Source: Indolivaga capnocytophagoides DSM 22835 (GTDB lineage: Bacteria; Bacteroidota; Bacteroidia; Bacteroidales; Dysgonomonadaceae). Taken from it: a stretch of 64,000 nucleotides of DNA. Positions 55,503-63,397 of the stretch are shown one piece after another; the first letter of the stretch is position 1; each line of letters starts with the position of its first letter. Where the stretch lies: assembly GCF_000426485.1 (NCBI RefSeq), contig NZ_AUFL01000019.1:1-64000 (forward strand). The letters run 5' to 3'. A model generated the notes under the pieces. The model did not search any database. It saw nothing but the letters and a program-made list of their open reading frames with translations, and was not told the DNA's origin. A program made the position numbers and the translations under genes.

Positions 55503-56183
55503 TTACTTGTTATCTATAAGTTTATATCCGACTTTAGAGATTGTAACTAAGTCTACATAAGGGTTTCCTTCCAGATATTTACGTATTTTGTGCGCCAGAT
55601 TGTTTAGCGAATGCTCTTTCTGGTAAACATCTTCTTCATTCCACAATATCCATACTATCTTTTCTTTAGTAACAACGGTGTTGACATTTTCACATAATAA
55701 GCGAAGGAATGCAGCTTCGGTTTTAGCTATCCGGATTTCATTGCCGTCCACTGATACAATCTGCTCCATGGGATTGAAAGAGAATCCGGAGAATACAAAT
55801 CGTTTCTCGTTTGTTTCTACTACTCTGTTAAGCAGATTATTGATCCGTGCCAGAAGTTCTTTTGTTCCGTAAGGTTTCTTTTGATAGTCGACATATCTTA
55901 GCTTAAGCCCTCTTTCAACATCTTTGAAGTGTGTTTTCCCGGTTGTGAATATAATGGGTAGTGTTGGATAAACCATCCGAACGCTTTCTGCAACATCAAA
56001 CCCGCTTATATTATCTTCCAGATCAACGTCCATTAATAATAAGTCAGCTAGATTCACTTCGAGTTCAGCTAACGCTTTTGCCCCTTTGTTGATGTGCTTC
56101 ACTTCAAAGCCTTCAATCTCTAGATTTTCACAGAGCATATATGCTAAGTTCTCATCATCTTCTACTAATAATATATTTGCCAT
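55503..56183 (-). CDS. OmpR-family response regulator
   Basis: 226 aa. Receiver domain with acidic pair D9/D10 (VEDD), phospho-acceptor D52 (LLMDVDLEDN), T/S in IFTTGKT and lysine in DYQKKPYG. The winged-helix effector domain follows (from about 125: FVFSGFSFNPMEQIVSVDG ... VDLVTISKVGYKLI). It is downstream of the sensor kinase with a 115-nt spacer, so the pair is probably cotranscribed. Confidence 0.93.
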   Translation of the reverse strand: MANILLVEDDENLAYMLCENLEIEGFEVKHINKGAKALAELEVNLADLLLMDVDLEDNISGFDVAESVRMVYPTLPIIFTTGKTHFKDVERGLKLRYVDYQKKPYGTKELLARINNLLNRVVETNEKRFVFSGFSFNPMEQIVSVDGNEIRIAKTEAAFLRLLCENVNTVVTKEKIVWILWNEEDVYQKEHSLNNLAHKIRKYLEGNPYVDLVTISKVGYKLIDNK

Positions 56184-56298
56184 ACTGCTTTATAAATAAT
56201 AAAAAGTGCCTGTAAAAGTTTGCTTGTCAAAATATAAACAAAGATAATAAAGAAGTTCTTTTACAGCCTATACTCTGTTATGTATTTATAGGATATAT

Positions 56299-57687
56299 TT
56301 AGCCATTAGTAGGTATTTTTATAGTGAATGTGCTGCCTACGCTTACTTCACTCTCAACATCGATGATTCCTTTGTGCTTTTCGATGATTCTTTTAACATA
56401 GTTCAGCCCGATTCCATGACCTTTGATATTGGCCGTTTTGGCAACTCGTGTATATTTATCGAATATAACATTAAGATCGTCTGCAGCAATTCCCAATCCG
56501 TTATCTTTTACACTTATGCAGGTGTATGCTCCTTCTTCGTAGATTCTTATGTGTATATCAATTACAGCTTTCGAATATTTAATGGCATTTCCCAGCAAGT
56601 TAGAGACAACCTGTTCTATGTGACACTGGTCAGCTATGATATACGGATTTTTTACTTCGTTCACCACATCTACATCTATTGGTTTGGTTGTAGTGTCCAG
56701 AGCTTCATCTGCCAGGTCATAAACAACTTTCACAAAATCAAACTCAGTTTTATTGACTTCGAAGATACCTTCATCGTCCATAGCCAAACTTAATAGCATT
56801 TCTGTTTTCTCTGTCATTTTTGTAATTTCCAGATCCGCTATTTTCAGTAATTTGGATCTGCGGTCTCTGTCTCCTATAATCTTTTCGTTATCTAAAGAGC
56901 TGACAGCTTGTTTTAGAACAGATAGAGGACGTTTAAACTCATGTGATACTTCAGAGAAGAAGTCGCTTTTTAAGTGCGCTAATTTGCGTTGTTTAGACAG
57001 TGTTTTCAATTGGAAATATAAACAGTAAATACAAACTAAAGACAGGAGGAGCGACAATACTAACATCCATGCCATTTGGGGATATATTTTACTCATCGGT
57101 TCGATAAGTACAATACGTAAGACTTTAGTCTGCTTTATATTTAACGGCAGATTTTTGGAAGACAGTATACTCGACGGATGAGCTGTTGCCGGAAGAGTTG
57201 TTTCCAGAACTTTATTTGCCGACAGATCCACGATCTCTACATAAAAGCGTAGATTTATATTATTACGTTTAAGAGCGGAAGCTACTTCCTCGCTCATTTC
57301 TACAAGATTAAGTGGGTGAGTCTGACTGATAAATTCTTCAATAGCCAGATTTAATATTGCAGATGGAGATATCTGTTCGGTGTTCTTGGGTAGACTGTCT
57401 TTCTTAAAAAAGACAACATTTTTGCCTTGAATTGTATCCGGTACTTCCGGAGCATCATCAACCTTAATTTTAATCTTATTTTCTACATCTTTTTTTCCTG
57501 CATCAAGACGTTTATCTAGGCTGGTAGTATAAACTTCGTCTGTGAGTAAATTCAACTCACGTGTCAGAAGATTCATATTTGTCTGGAACAAACTATAAAT
57601 AATTCCTGCCTGAAATAAAAAGATAAGTATCACGAATACTATTGATACCCAGGTTAATAATTTATCTCTGAATGATACATTTTCCAT
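56299..57687 (-). CDS. Membrane sensor histidine kinase
   Basis: 462 aa. TM1 about 13-33, periplasmic domain about 34-205 without a fold I recognise, TM2 about 206-226. Cytoplasmic part: H-box with H249 (DFFSEVSHEFKRPL), N-box NLLGNAIKYSKA, G1 DNGLGI and G2 GHGIGLNYVKR. The N-terminal half of the sensor has several charged helices. The gene faces away from the 39-aa double-glycine peptide gene (171-nt divergent gap), suggesting the peptide may be its signal or a target; this is inference. Confidence 0.93.
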   Translation of the reverse strand: MENVSFRDKLLTWVSIVFVILIFLFQAGIIYSLFQTNMNLLTRELNLLTDEVYTTSLDKRLDAGKKDVENKIKIKVDDAPEVPDTIQGKNVVFFKKDSLPKNTEQISPSAILNLAIEEFISQTHPLNLVEMSEEVASALKRNNINLRFYVEIVDLSANKVLETTLPATAHPSSILSSKNLPLNIKQTKVLRIVLIEPMSKIYPQMAWMLVLSLLLSLVCIYCLYFQLKTLSKQRKLAHLKSDFFSEVSHEFKRPLSVLKQAVSSLDNEKIIGDRDRRSKLLKIADLEITKMTEKTEMLLSLAMDDEGIFEVNKTEFDFVKVVYDLADEALDTTTKPIDVDVVNEVKNPYIIADQCHIEQVVSNLLGNAIKYSKAVIDIHIRIYEEGAYTCISVKDNGLGIAADDLNVIFDKYTRVAKTANIKGHGIGLNYVKRIIEKHKGIIDVESEVSVGSTFTIKIPTNG

Positions 57688-57857
57688 AAATATTGTTTAT
57701 TCTTAAAGTAAAGATAAATATAAGAATATATTTTCGGTTATTGTAGTTAAATAGAATAATATATCAAGAGAAATATTAGAAAAATATTACAATTTAATTA
57801 TAAACGATGTCGTAAAACCTTGCTTTTTTTGTACTAAACAAATAAATAATTAAGGTT

Positions 57858-57977
57858 ATGAAAAAGACAGGATTGAATAATTTCAAACAATTGAACGCAA
57901 AAGAACTAAATAAGATTCAAGGTGGTATAAAATATTACATTGAAATTAATGGTTCAGTTGTTGTAGTAGAGATGTAA
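57858..57977 (+). CDS. 39-aa double-glycine leader peptide (bacteriocin- or pheromone-like precursor)
   Basis: ATG at 57858 (preceded by AAGG 4 nt upstream) to TAA at 57975-57977. The N-terminus FKQLNAKELNKIQGG has the hallmarks of a double-glycine leader: alternating hydrophobics (F9, L12, L17, I20), acidic E16 and G22-G23. Cleavage after G23 would release a 16-residue core, IKYYIEINGSVVVVEM, hydrophobic with beta propensity and no Cys. In other bacteria such leaders direct export by C39-peptidase ABC transporters; none is in the window. It is divergent from the kinase/regulator pair and followed by a terminator. It could be a bacteriocin, a signal peptide or a RiPP precursor. Confidence 0.75.
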   Translation: MKKTGLNNFKQLNAKELNKIQGGIKYYIEINGSVVVVEM

Positions 57978-57995
57978 GTGATTGTTAAGAAATAA

Positions 57996-58033
57996 TAAAA
58001 AGCGGTAGGATTTTTATACCCTGCCGCTTTTTG
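57996..58033. terminator. Bidirectional terminator between peptide gene and mrp
   Basis: AAAAAGCGG pairs with CCGCTTTTT around a partly paired AGG/CCC interior. A and T flanks allow action in both directions. Confidence 0.85.
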
Positions 58034-58034
58034 T

Positions 58035-59150
58035 TTATTTATGACTGACATCAACCTTTGTGGTTGGTGCTTTCTCTTTGTTTCTCTTATCAACAGCAGT
58101 AACCAGATTGTCAGCTAGTACGCCGAATGCGGCTCCTGTAATCGAATTTTCGTTTAAAGCAACAGGGCTTCCATTGTCTCCTCCTTCACGTATGCTTTGT
58201 ACTAAAGGTATCTGTCCTATCAGTTCAATATTCATTTCTTCAGCGAGGTTCTTAGCTCCATCTTTACCGAATATATAGTATTTGTTATCTGGAAGTTCGG
58301 CAGGAGTAAACCACGACATATTCTCGACTATACCTAGAATAGGGACATTGACCTTATCATTGGTAAACATGTCTATACCTTTGCGGGCATCGGCTAATGC
58401 CACTTCCTGAGGGGTACTTACGACCACTGCACCGGTTATAGGTAATGTTTGTACCAGGGTCAGGTGTATATCACTTGTGCCGGGAGGAAAGTCTATTAAG
58501 AAATAATCGAGTTCACCCCAGTTGCCATCGGTGATTAGCTGTTTCAGTGCATTTCCGGCCATTGCTCCACGCCAGACTATTGCGCTTTCTTTCTTGACAA
58601 AGAAACCTATAGAAAGCATCTTAACCCCGTATTTTTCGATAGGAACAATGAGTTCTTTTCCATTTACCGCTTCCAGAAAGGGCTGATCGTCTTCTACATT
58701 AAACATTTTGGGCATGGAAGGTCCGAAGATGTCAGCATCAAGCAGCCCCACTTTATAGCCCTTCATGGCTAAAGCAACGGCAAGATTTGCAGTCACCGTA
58801 CTTTTTCCAACACCGCCTTTTCCTGATGTTATTGCAATGATATTTTTAACATCCGGTAATAATTTTGCAGGTTCTGCCTTCGGTAATTCTTTTGTTAAAA
58901 CTTCGATATTTCCCTTGATTTCGACATCGGGATCGATGAAAGTAAGTATGGCAGTTTCGCATGCTTTTACCACAGATTTGATAAAAGGATCATTCGGTTT
59001 TTCAAAAACTAACGAAAAACTCACTTTTTTCCCATCAATATGGATATCATCTGAAACAAATCCCATTTCGATAATATCTTTCCCTGTTCCGGGGTAACGC
59101 ACATTTTTCAGAGCGTCTAATATAAGCTTAGGATATATGTTTATGCTCAT
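58035..59150 (-). CDS. Mrp/NBP35-family iron-sulfur cluster carrier ATPase
   Basis: 371 aa. N-terminal MIP18/DUF59 domain (about 1-85), then a ParA-like P-loop domain with deviant Walker A SGKGGVGKST at 109-118, LLDADIFGPSMP and FLIDFPPGTSD. Usual role: Fe-S cluster assembly or delivery. The C-terminal CxxC of some Mrp proteins is not seen in the ...VENMSWFTPAE region, a position where many homologues have Cys. 8 nt downstream of trmB, same operon. Confidence 0.93.
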   Translation of the reverse strand: MSINIYPKLILDALKNVRYPGTGKDIIEMGFVSDDIHIDGKKVSFSLVFEKPNDPFIKSVVKACETAILTFIDPDVEIKGNIEVLTKELPKAEPAKLLPDVKNIIAITSGKGGVGKSTVTANLAVALAMKGYKVGLLDADIFGPSMPKMFNVEDDQPFLEAVNGKELIVPIEKYGVKMLSIGFFVKKESAIVWRGAMAGNALKQLITDGNWGELDYFLIDFPPGTSDIHLTLVQTLPITGAVVVSTPQEVALADARKGIDMFTNDKVNVPILGIVENMSWFTPAELPDNKYYIFGKDGAKNLAEEMNIELIGQIPLVQSIREGGDNGSPVALNENSITGAAFGVLADNLVTAVDKRNKEKAPTTKVDVSHK

Positions 59151-59158
59151 CTTTTTTA

Positions 59159-59941
59159 TTATTTAGTTGATTCGTCTTGTTTCGATAATTGTTTGCTCAG
59201 TGTCTGGGAATTATTACGCCCAAAACTACGATAGCTGTCTTGTTCTATTTCTATTTCAGGTTCAGTCCATTCTGCTTTGTCGATACACTCAAATTTGATA
59301 TACTTTATCGTTAATCCCCGTGCAATCCATTGCTGCTCGTAGTAGGTTTTAATACCTAGAATTTTATCCTGAAGATCCGATGCGTATAAATCATCATTGC
59401 GGAATAATACAGGCAGCTTGTTTGCATCGACCATCGCCGATGTATATGTAAACATAAAGTTGCTGTCAGTTTTTAAATGAATGACTCCTTCGGGTTTCAG
59501 AAACTTACGATAGAGTTTCATGAAGCGAGTTGATGTCATGCGTTTATTGACTTTGGTCATTTGAGGATCGGGGAATGTTATCCATATTTCCGAAATTTCC
59601 GATGGCGCAAAGAAATTCTCAAGTAATTCGATATGTGTTCTCAGGAAAGCGACATTCGAAAGCGATTCTTCCAACGACTGTTTTGCACCTGTCCACATAC
59701 GTGCACCTTTTATATCGATGCCTATAAAATTTTTTTCAGGGAATAGTTTCGCAAGGCCAACCGAATATTCTCCTTTGCCGCATCCCAGTTCAAGAACTAT
59801 GGGGTGGTCATTTTTAAAGAATTGTTCATTCCATTTGCCCTTCATCTCAAACCCTTTTTCACGTAGTACCGAAAACGGGTATTGAAATACATGAGGATAT
59901 TCTTCCATATTGGCAAACTTAGCCAGCTTATTTTTTCCCAT
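59159..59941 (-). CDS. trmB: tRNA (guanine-N7-)-methyltransferase
   Basis: 260 aa; makes m7G46 in the variable loop of tRNA. SAM-binding [27 protein letters not shown], the GARMWTGA segment, WITFPDPQ and KRMTS-like [10 protein letters not shown] are diagnostic. The C-terminal tail is Gln/Ser/Lys-rich. Its leader holds the palindrome 15 nt upstream. Confidence 0.95.
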   Translation of the reverse strand: MGKNKLAKFANMEEYPHVFQYPFSVLREKGFEMKGKWNEQFFKNDHPIVLELGCGKGEYSVGLAKLFPEKNFIGIDIKGARMWTGAKQSLEESLSNVAFLRTHIELLENFFAPSEISEIWITFPDPQMTKVNKRMTSTRFMKLYRKFLKPEGVIHLKTDSNFMFTYTSAMVDANKLPVLFRNDDLYASDLQDKILGIKTYYEQQWIARGLTIKYIKFECIDKAEWTEPEIEIEQDSYRSFGRNNSQTLSKQLSKQDESTK

Positions 59942-59955
59942 TACAAATCGAAATA

Positions 59956-59968
59956 AGGTCGCAGACCT
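59956..59968 (-). promoter_or_regulatory. Leader palindrome, trmB copy
   Basis: On the minus strand AGGTCTGCGACCT in the context AATAAACAGGTC...CTTATTT. The core ends 15 nt before the trmB ATG; TATAACTTT lies about 20 nt further upstream. Confidence 0.82.
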
Positions 59969-60027
59969 GTTTATTTATTATTAAAGTTATAAGTTTTGTT
60001 TGTCCTTGTTTATCAGTTGCCTAAATG

Positions 60028-60050
60028 AAAAAGGTGACAAAAGTTACACC
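60028..60050. repeat. GTAAC/GTTAC repeat, copy 4
   Basis: AAAAAGGTGACAAAAGTTAC followed by ACC; one base differs from copy 1 (GTGAC for GTAAC). The following ACACC resembles the context of copy 1. Confidence 0.8.
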
Positions 60051-60149
60051 AAATTTGTCCGTTTCTCACCGTTGCTTTTATCCCTCTGTCCCCTAAAAGG
60101 GATTTTACTGCCGTCAGGGTAAACCTCTCTGGGTTTGGGATTATTTTCC

Positions 60150-60169
60150 AAAAGGTAACAAAAGTTACA
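60150..60169. repeat. GTAAC-AAAA-GTTAC repeat, copy 5
   Basis: Identical over 20 bp to copies 1 and 3 (AAAAGGTAACAAAAGTTACA). Confidence 0.85.
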
Positions 60170-60410
60170 TTTTTTATATTCACTTTTTCGGATGATACTT
60201 TTTTCGGCAATCTCATTCCCTTTTTATTGACTGATAATTGATTTACGCCAACTGTTCAAAGAACTCATCTAATAGATAAAATACTGTAAACATACCTCGT
60301 TAATCATAAACAAAGATACGGCAAAAGATGTAATTCTGGAAAAGGGATATGTGAATAACCGAATTATCTCTCAAAAGTATCTGATATCGATATCTGGCAA
60401 TATTATAAAA

Positions 60411-60423
60411 AGGACTGAGACCT
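60411..60423 (+). repeat. Degenerate leader palindrome without a gene
   Basis: AGGACTGAGACCT: the left arm has one change (GGAC for GGTC) while the right arm and the TTAATTCTAAAAAG context are conserved. No start codon with a credible frame follows. It may be a decayed copy. Confidence 0.6.
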
Positions 60424-60512
60424 TAATTCTAAAAAGCCGAAAACCTTAAAACCAAATAGAGGTCAGTTTTGTTTATAAATAATAGTAAATATTTAATGAT
60501 GTATTTTGAAGC

Positions 60513-60539
60513 TATAATCTGCTGTTGCTGTTATGCTTG
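60513..60539 (+). repeat. Inverted repeat 1 and TATGCTTG box, GNAT copy
   Basis: TATAA...GTTAT around a CTGCTGTTG centre with TATGCTTG at 60532-60539 and TTTG at 60505-60508. Extended similarity to the porX copy (TATTTAATG-nn-GTATTT and CTGTTG). Confidence 0.65.
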
Positions 60540-60553
60540 CAAAGTCAATAAAT

Positions 60554-60566
60554 AGGTCAGAGACCT
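60554..60566 (+). promoter_or_regulatory. Leader palindrome, GNAT copy (AGGTCAGAGACCT)
   Basis: One central change from consensus. The core ends only 7 nt before the ATG, so the palindrome would overlap the ribosome footprint on the mRNA. Confidence 0.8.
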
Positions 60567-60572
60567 TAATTT

Positions 60573-60851
60573 ATGGAATATAAGATTGTAAATAATGTCA
60601 CGAATAGCCGTATTGAAGCCAAGCTCGATACGGAAGTTATCGGATTGGTCGATTACGAATTGACTGATGAAAAAGTCATGATTGTACCTCATACCGAAGT
60701 TAATACTAAATACGAAGGGCAGGGTATAGCCGGAGCTATGACCAAAGCTCTTCTGGACTTTGCCGAAACAAACGGATACAGGGTGCTGCCTATTTGCCCA
60801 TATACGAAAACGTATATCGACCGACATCCCGAATATCACAAGTTACTGTAG
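60573..60851 (+). CDS. Small GNAT-family N-acetyltransferase-like protein (YjdJ type)
   Basis: 92 aa. Matches the short GNAT subfamily: IVPHTEVNTKYEGQGIAGAMTKALLDFA holds the acetyl-CoA-binding loop (EGQGIAG), followed by LPICPYTKTYIDRHPEY with the conserved PYxxxY/RHPEY end. Substrate unknown. The leader carries the full cassette. Confidence 0.9.
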   Translation: MEYKIVNNVTNSRIEAKLDTEVIGLVDYELTDEKVMIVPHTEVNTKYEGQGIAGAMTKALLDFAETNGYRVLPICPYTKTYIDRHPEYHKLL

Positions 60852-60874
60852 TAGGGGGCAAATTTAGAGACTTA

Positions 60875-60907
60875 CCGACATATAGCTTGCATTCGCTATA
60901 ATGTCGG
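60875..60907. terminator. Hairpin between convergent GNAT and DUF3256 genes
   Basis: CCGACAT-ATAGC pairs with GCTAT-A-ATGTCGG (12 bp, one bulge, 8-nt loop). There is no immediate T run, so it may act as a weak bidirectional terminator or mRNA end stabiliser. Confidence 0.55.
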
Positions 60908-60930
60908 ATGGAGCTAAAAAGATAGAGACT

Positions 60931-61578
60931 TTATTGTTTTTCTTTGTATGCGAATTTATTCCATTCGAAAATTTTAGGCTCTGTGTTTAAATAGGGTTGT
61001 ATAGCTTTGTAGTCATCTGCTGCCAGATAATTTTCTAACTGGTATTCAACTGTAATGTTTTTGTCCTTTTCTGAAAAGTTGTATGTTACAGGAGTCAGAT
61101 CAACTGGAGCACTTGCATTCACATAATCAACTGAATTGCGGTCAATATCCTTCTTCAGAAAGGAATCTTTGTTTATTGTCGGAAATAACGTTGATTTATC
61201 CAATGGCTGCCACGATGTTGTATAAAAATCGATACGGCTGTCGCAAAGATCTCCGCAAACCGTGGTGATAACTCCTACTATATTGGTATTGTTTACTAAT
61301 GGCAATAGTTTGATTTGAAGAGTGCCTGCGTCGGAAGTTTTCAATGAAATATAATCGTCCGAATAAGCCAGTCTTTCAATCGAATCTCCTACCGCGTTTA
61401 TTACAAATACTTTCTTTTCGATAGAATCGGTTTCGGCAACAGCCAGTTCTTTCTTCTGATCCACTGTTACGCCTATTGTCATGTTATCGGGCATTGTTAC
61501 AACAAGAGCAGCAATGTCCTGAGCTTTTGTACTAATCAAAGGAAGAAGTATAAATAGTGCTGATAGTATCTTTTTCAT
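60931..61578 (-). CDS. DUF3256-family secreted protein
   Basis: 215 aa with a signal peptide (MKKILSALFILLPLISTKAQ). The mature part contains MPDNMTIGVT, VCGDLCDSRIDFYTTSW with two Cys close together, and a C-terminal PKIFEWNKFAYKEKQ. This matches the Bacteroidales DUF3256 family, whose function is unknown. Last gene of the truA-EamA-DUF3256 run, 66 nt after the EamA gene. Confidence 0.82.
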   Translation of the reverse strand: MKKILSALFILLPLISTKAQDIAALVVTMPDNMTIGVTVDQKKELAVAETDSIEKKVFVINAVGDSIERLAYSDDYISLKTSDAGTLQIKLLPLVNNTNIVGVITTVCGDLCDSRIDFYTTSWQPLDKSTLFPTINKDSFLKKDIDRNSVDYVNASAPVDLTPVTYNFSEKDKNITVEYQLENYLAADDYKAIQPYLNTEPKIFEWNKFAYKEKQ

Positions 61579-61644
61579 ATTTAAAATAATCTGATCTGAA
61601 TTAATAAGAGAGTAGCTCTCTCCATGGATAATGAGCTTACGCCC

Positions 61645-62544
61645 CTATTTTGTACCCAAATATAGGAAAAACATCCCTATTATTATCAAAACTAAATCGA
61701 TAGCTTTCCCTTTTAAGTTTTTTTCATGGAAGAACAATACTCCTCCGATGAATGATACGACAACTGATCCCCGGCGAACCATAGACACAATCGAAATCAT
61801 AGCATCCGGATCAGCCAAAGCATAGAAATATACAAAGTCTGCTATTGTCAGAAAAAGGGAGACCAATAGTATGCTCCATTTCCATGAAAACGGAGTTGAT
61901 TTTTCCCTCTTTGGATACCATAGAATGATAAGCACAACAAACATCATGATGCATTGATACAGGTTATACCAAAACTGAACAGCTGTGGAACTGAACTTCT
62001 GCATGAGGTATTTATCATATAATCCGCTGATTGCTCCAAGAACAGCGGCAATGAAGATAAACAGAATCCATTTGTTTTGCCGGAAATTTATACCTTCTTT
62101 CTTTCCTGTAGCCGAGAGTAGAAAAAACGAAACGATAGTGAGCAAAACTCCGATCCATTGATACAGGTTGAGACGTTCTCCGAATATAAGAAGAGCTCCT
62201 ACAAGTGTCATTACAGGGCGGGTTGCATTAATAGGGCCTGTTATGGTAAGCGGAAGATGTTTGGTGGCGAAATATCCGAATATCCACGATGAAAGTACAA
62301 TGATGGATTTCAGGATAATGTATGCGTGTGCTTCCAGCGTGACCGTCGGTACATAATATATTGTGTCGCTTAAGGTTGCTTCTGAAAAACGGGAAATCAA
62401 AAAAAGCGGCGATAACAGCAGCGTACAGAAAAGAGTGTTGAGAAACAATACGGGAATGACCGCATTGTTGTGCACCGACATCTTTTTGTTTATATCATAA
62501 CATCCTAAGAAAAAAGCCGAAACAAAGGCTAAAGCTAACCACAT
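61645..62544 (-). CDS. EamA/DMT-family transporter
   Basis: 299 aa, about ten membrane helices in two repeated halves (GPINATRPVMTLVGALLIFGERLNLYQWIGVLL and VSMVRRGSVVVSFIGGVLFFHEKNLKGKAIDLVLI are the paired EamA ends). Metabolite/drug transporter superfamily; substrate unknown. Between truA (37 nt) and the DUF3256 gene. Confidence 0.9.
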   Translation of the reverse strand: MWLALAFVSAFFLGCYDINKKMSVHNNAVIPVLFLNTLFCTLLLSPLFLISRFSEATLSDTIYYVPTVTLEAHAYIILKSIIVLSSWIFGYFATKHLPLTITGPINATRPVMTLVGALLIFGERLNLYQWIGVLLTIVSFFLLSATGKKEGINFRQNKWILFIFIAAVLGAISGLYDKYLMQKFSSTAVQFWYNLYQCIMMFVVLIILWYPKREKSTPFSWKWSILLVSLFLTIADFVYFYALADPDAMISIVSMVRRGSVVVSFIGGVLFFHEKNLKGKAIDLVLIIIGMFFLYLGTK

Positions 62545-62580
62545 AATCAGAAGATTGTATTTTAAAGGTGTATTTTTATG

Positions 62581-63369
62581 TTACAACAGGTCTTGCCTGT
62601 TATAATAAAACGGTTTGTGATCTTTATTCAAAAATAAGTGTGAAGGATATTCTATCTCATCCAAAAATAAGGCTTGCGCAGGAACTGATAATCCGGCTGC
62701 GCCCCGGTCTTTCAATTCTATAATGCGCCGCATTCCCTGTTCGTCCAGTTTGCCTCGCCCTGCCTCAATTAAGGTGCCGACAATGGCACGTACCATGTTT
62801 CGGAGAAATCGGTTTGCCTTGATCGTAAATACATAGTCGTCATCCTGCCGTATCCATTCTGCCTGCATAATGGTACAGTTATTCGTTTTAACGTCTGTAT
62901 GCAGTTTACTGAAGCTGGTAAAATCCTCATATTCGAAAAGTACCTTGGCGCATCGGTTCATCCTGTCGATATCCATGTTGCCATGTACCTTATATTTGAA
63001 TGGATGCATAAACGGATCTTTGCGAGTGGTCACATAATAGCGATACAATCTGGATGTGGCATCAAAACGGGCGTGTGCGTCACTGGTCACCGGAACAATA
63101 TCATATATCACAATATCATTGGCAAGTATCCGGTTCATTTTGTCTTTGAGTACTTCCGTGTCTTCTACATTTCCGTCGAAGTGGGCTACCATCCGTCGCG
63201 AATGTACTCCGGCGTCGGTGCGTCCTGCTCCTACAATCGGAGTAGTAGTTCTAAGTAGTGTCGACAGAGCTTTTTCTATTGATTCCTGTACGGCCAGCCC
63301 GTTCGGTTGGGTCTGCCATCCGCAATAATTTGCTCCATTATATGCCAGATATATAAAATAGCGATTCAT
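62581..63369 (-). CDS. truA: tRNA pseudouridine(38-40) synthase
   Basis: 262 aa. Catalytic D52 in VGAGRTDAGVHSRRM, then DPFMHPFKYKVHG-like region and NRFLRNMVRAIVG; the C-terminus ends DHKPFYYNRQDLL. Modifies the anticodon stem-loop of many tRNAs. Cotranscribed with the downstream transporter gene. Confidence 0.95.
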   Translation of the reverse strand: MNRYFIYLAYNGANYCGWQTQPNGLAVQESIEKALSTLLRTTTPIVGAGRTDAGVHSRRMVAHFDGNVEDTEVLKDKMNRILANDIVIYDIVPVTSDAHARFDATSRLYRYYVTTRKDPFMHPFKYKVHGNMDIDRMNRCAKVLFEYEDFTSFSKLHTDVKTNNCTIMQAEWIRQDDDYVFTIKANRFLRNMVRAIVGTLIEAGRGKLDEQGMRRIIELKDRGAAGLSVPAQALFLDEIEYPSHLFLNKDHKPFYYNRQDLL

Positions 63370-63397
63370 CCCAAAATGGTTTATCTGAAAGCAAGCC

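Larger units (their letters stand above)
59942..60572. other. 631-nt divergent region between trmB and the GNAT gene, rich in repeats
   Basis: No gene is credible; a 67-codon minus-strand frame at 60013-60216 is built from the repeats. Holds three leader palindromes (59956, 60411, 60554), two GTAAC-AAAA-GTTAC repeats (60028, 60150) and the promoter-like inverted repeat (60513-60539). Confidence 0.7.

Noticed and set aside
60013-60216. 67-aa minus-strand reading frame in the trmB-GNAT spacer
   Set aside because: The frame consists largely of the GTAAC/GTTAC repeats; no family resemblance and no ribosome-binding context.
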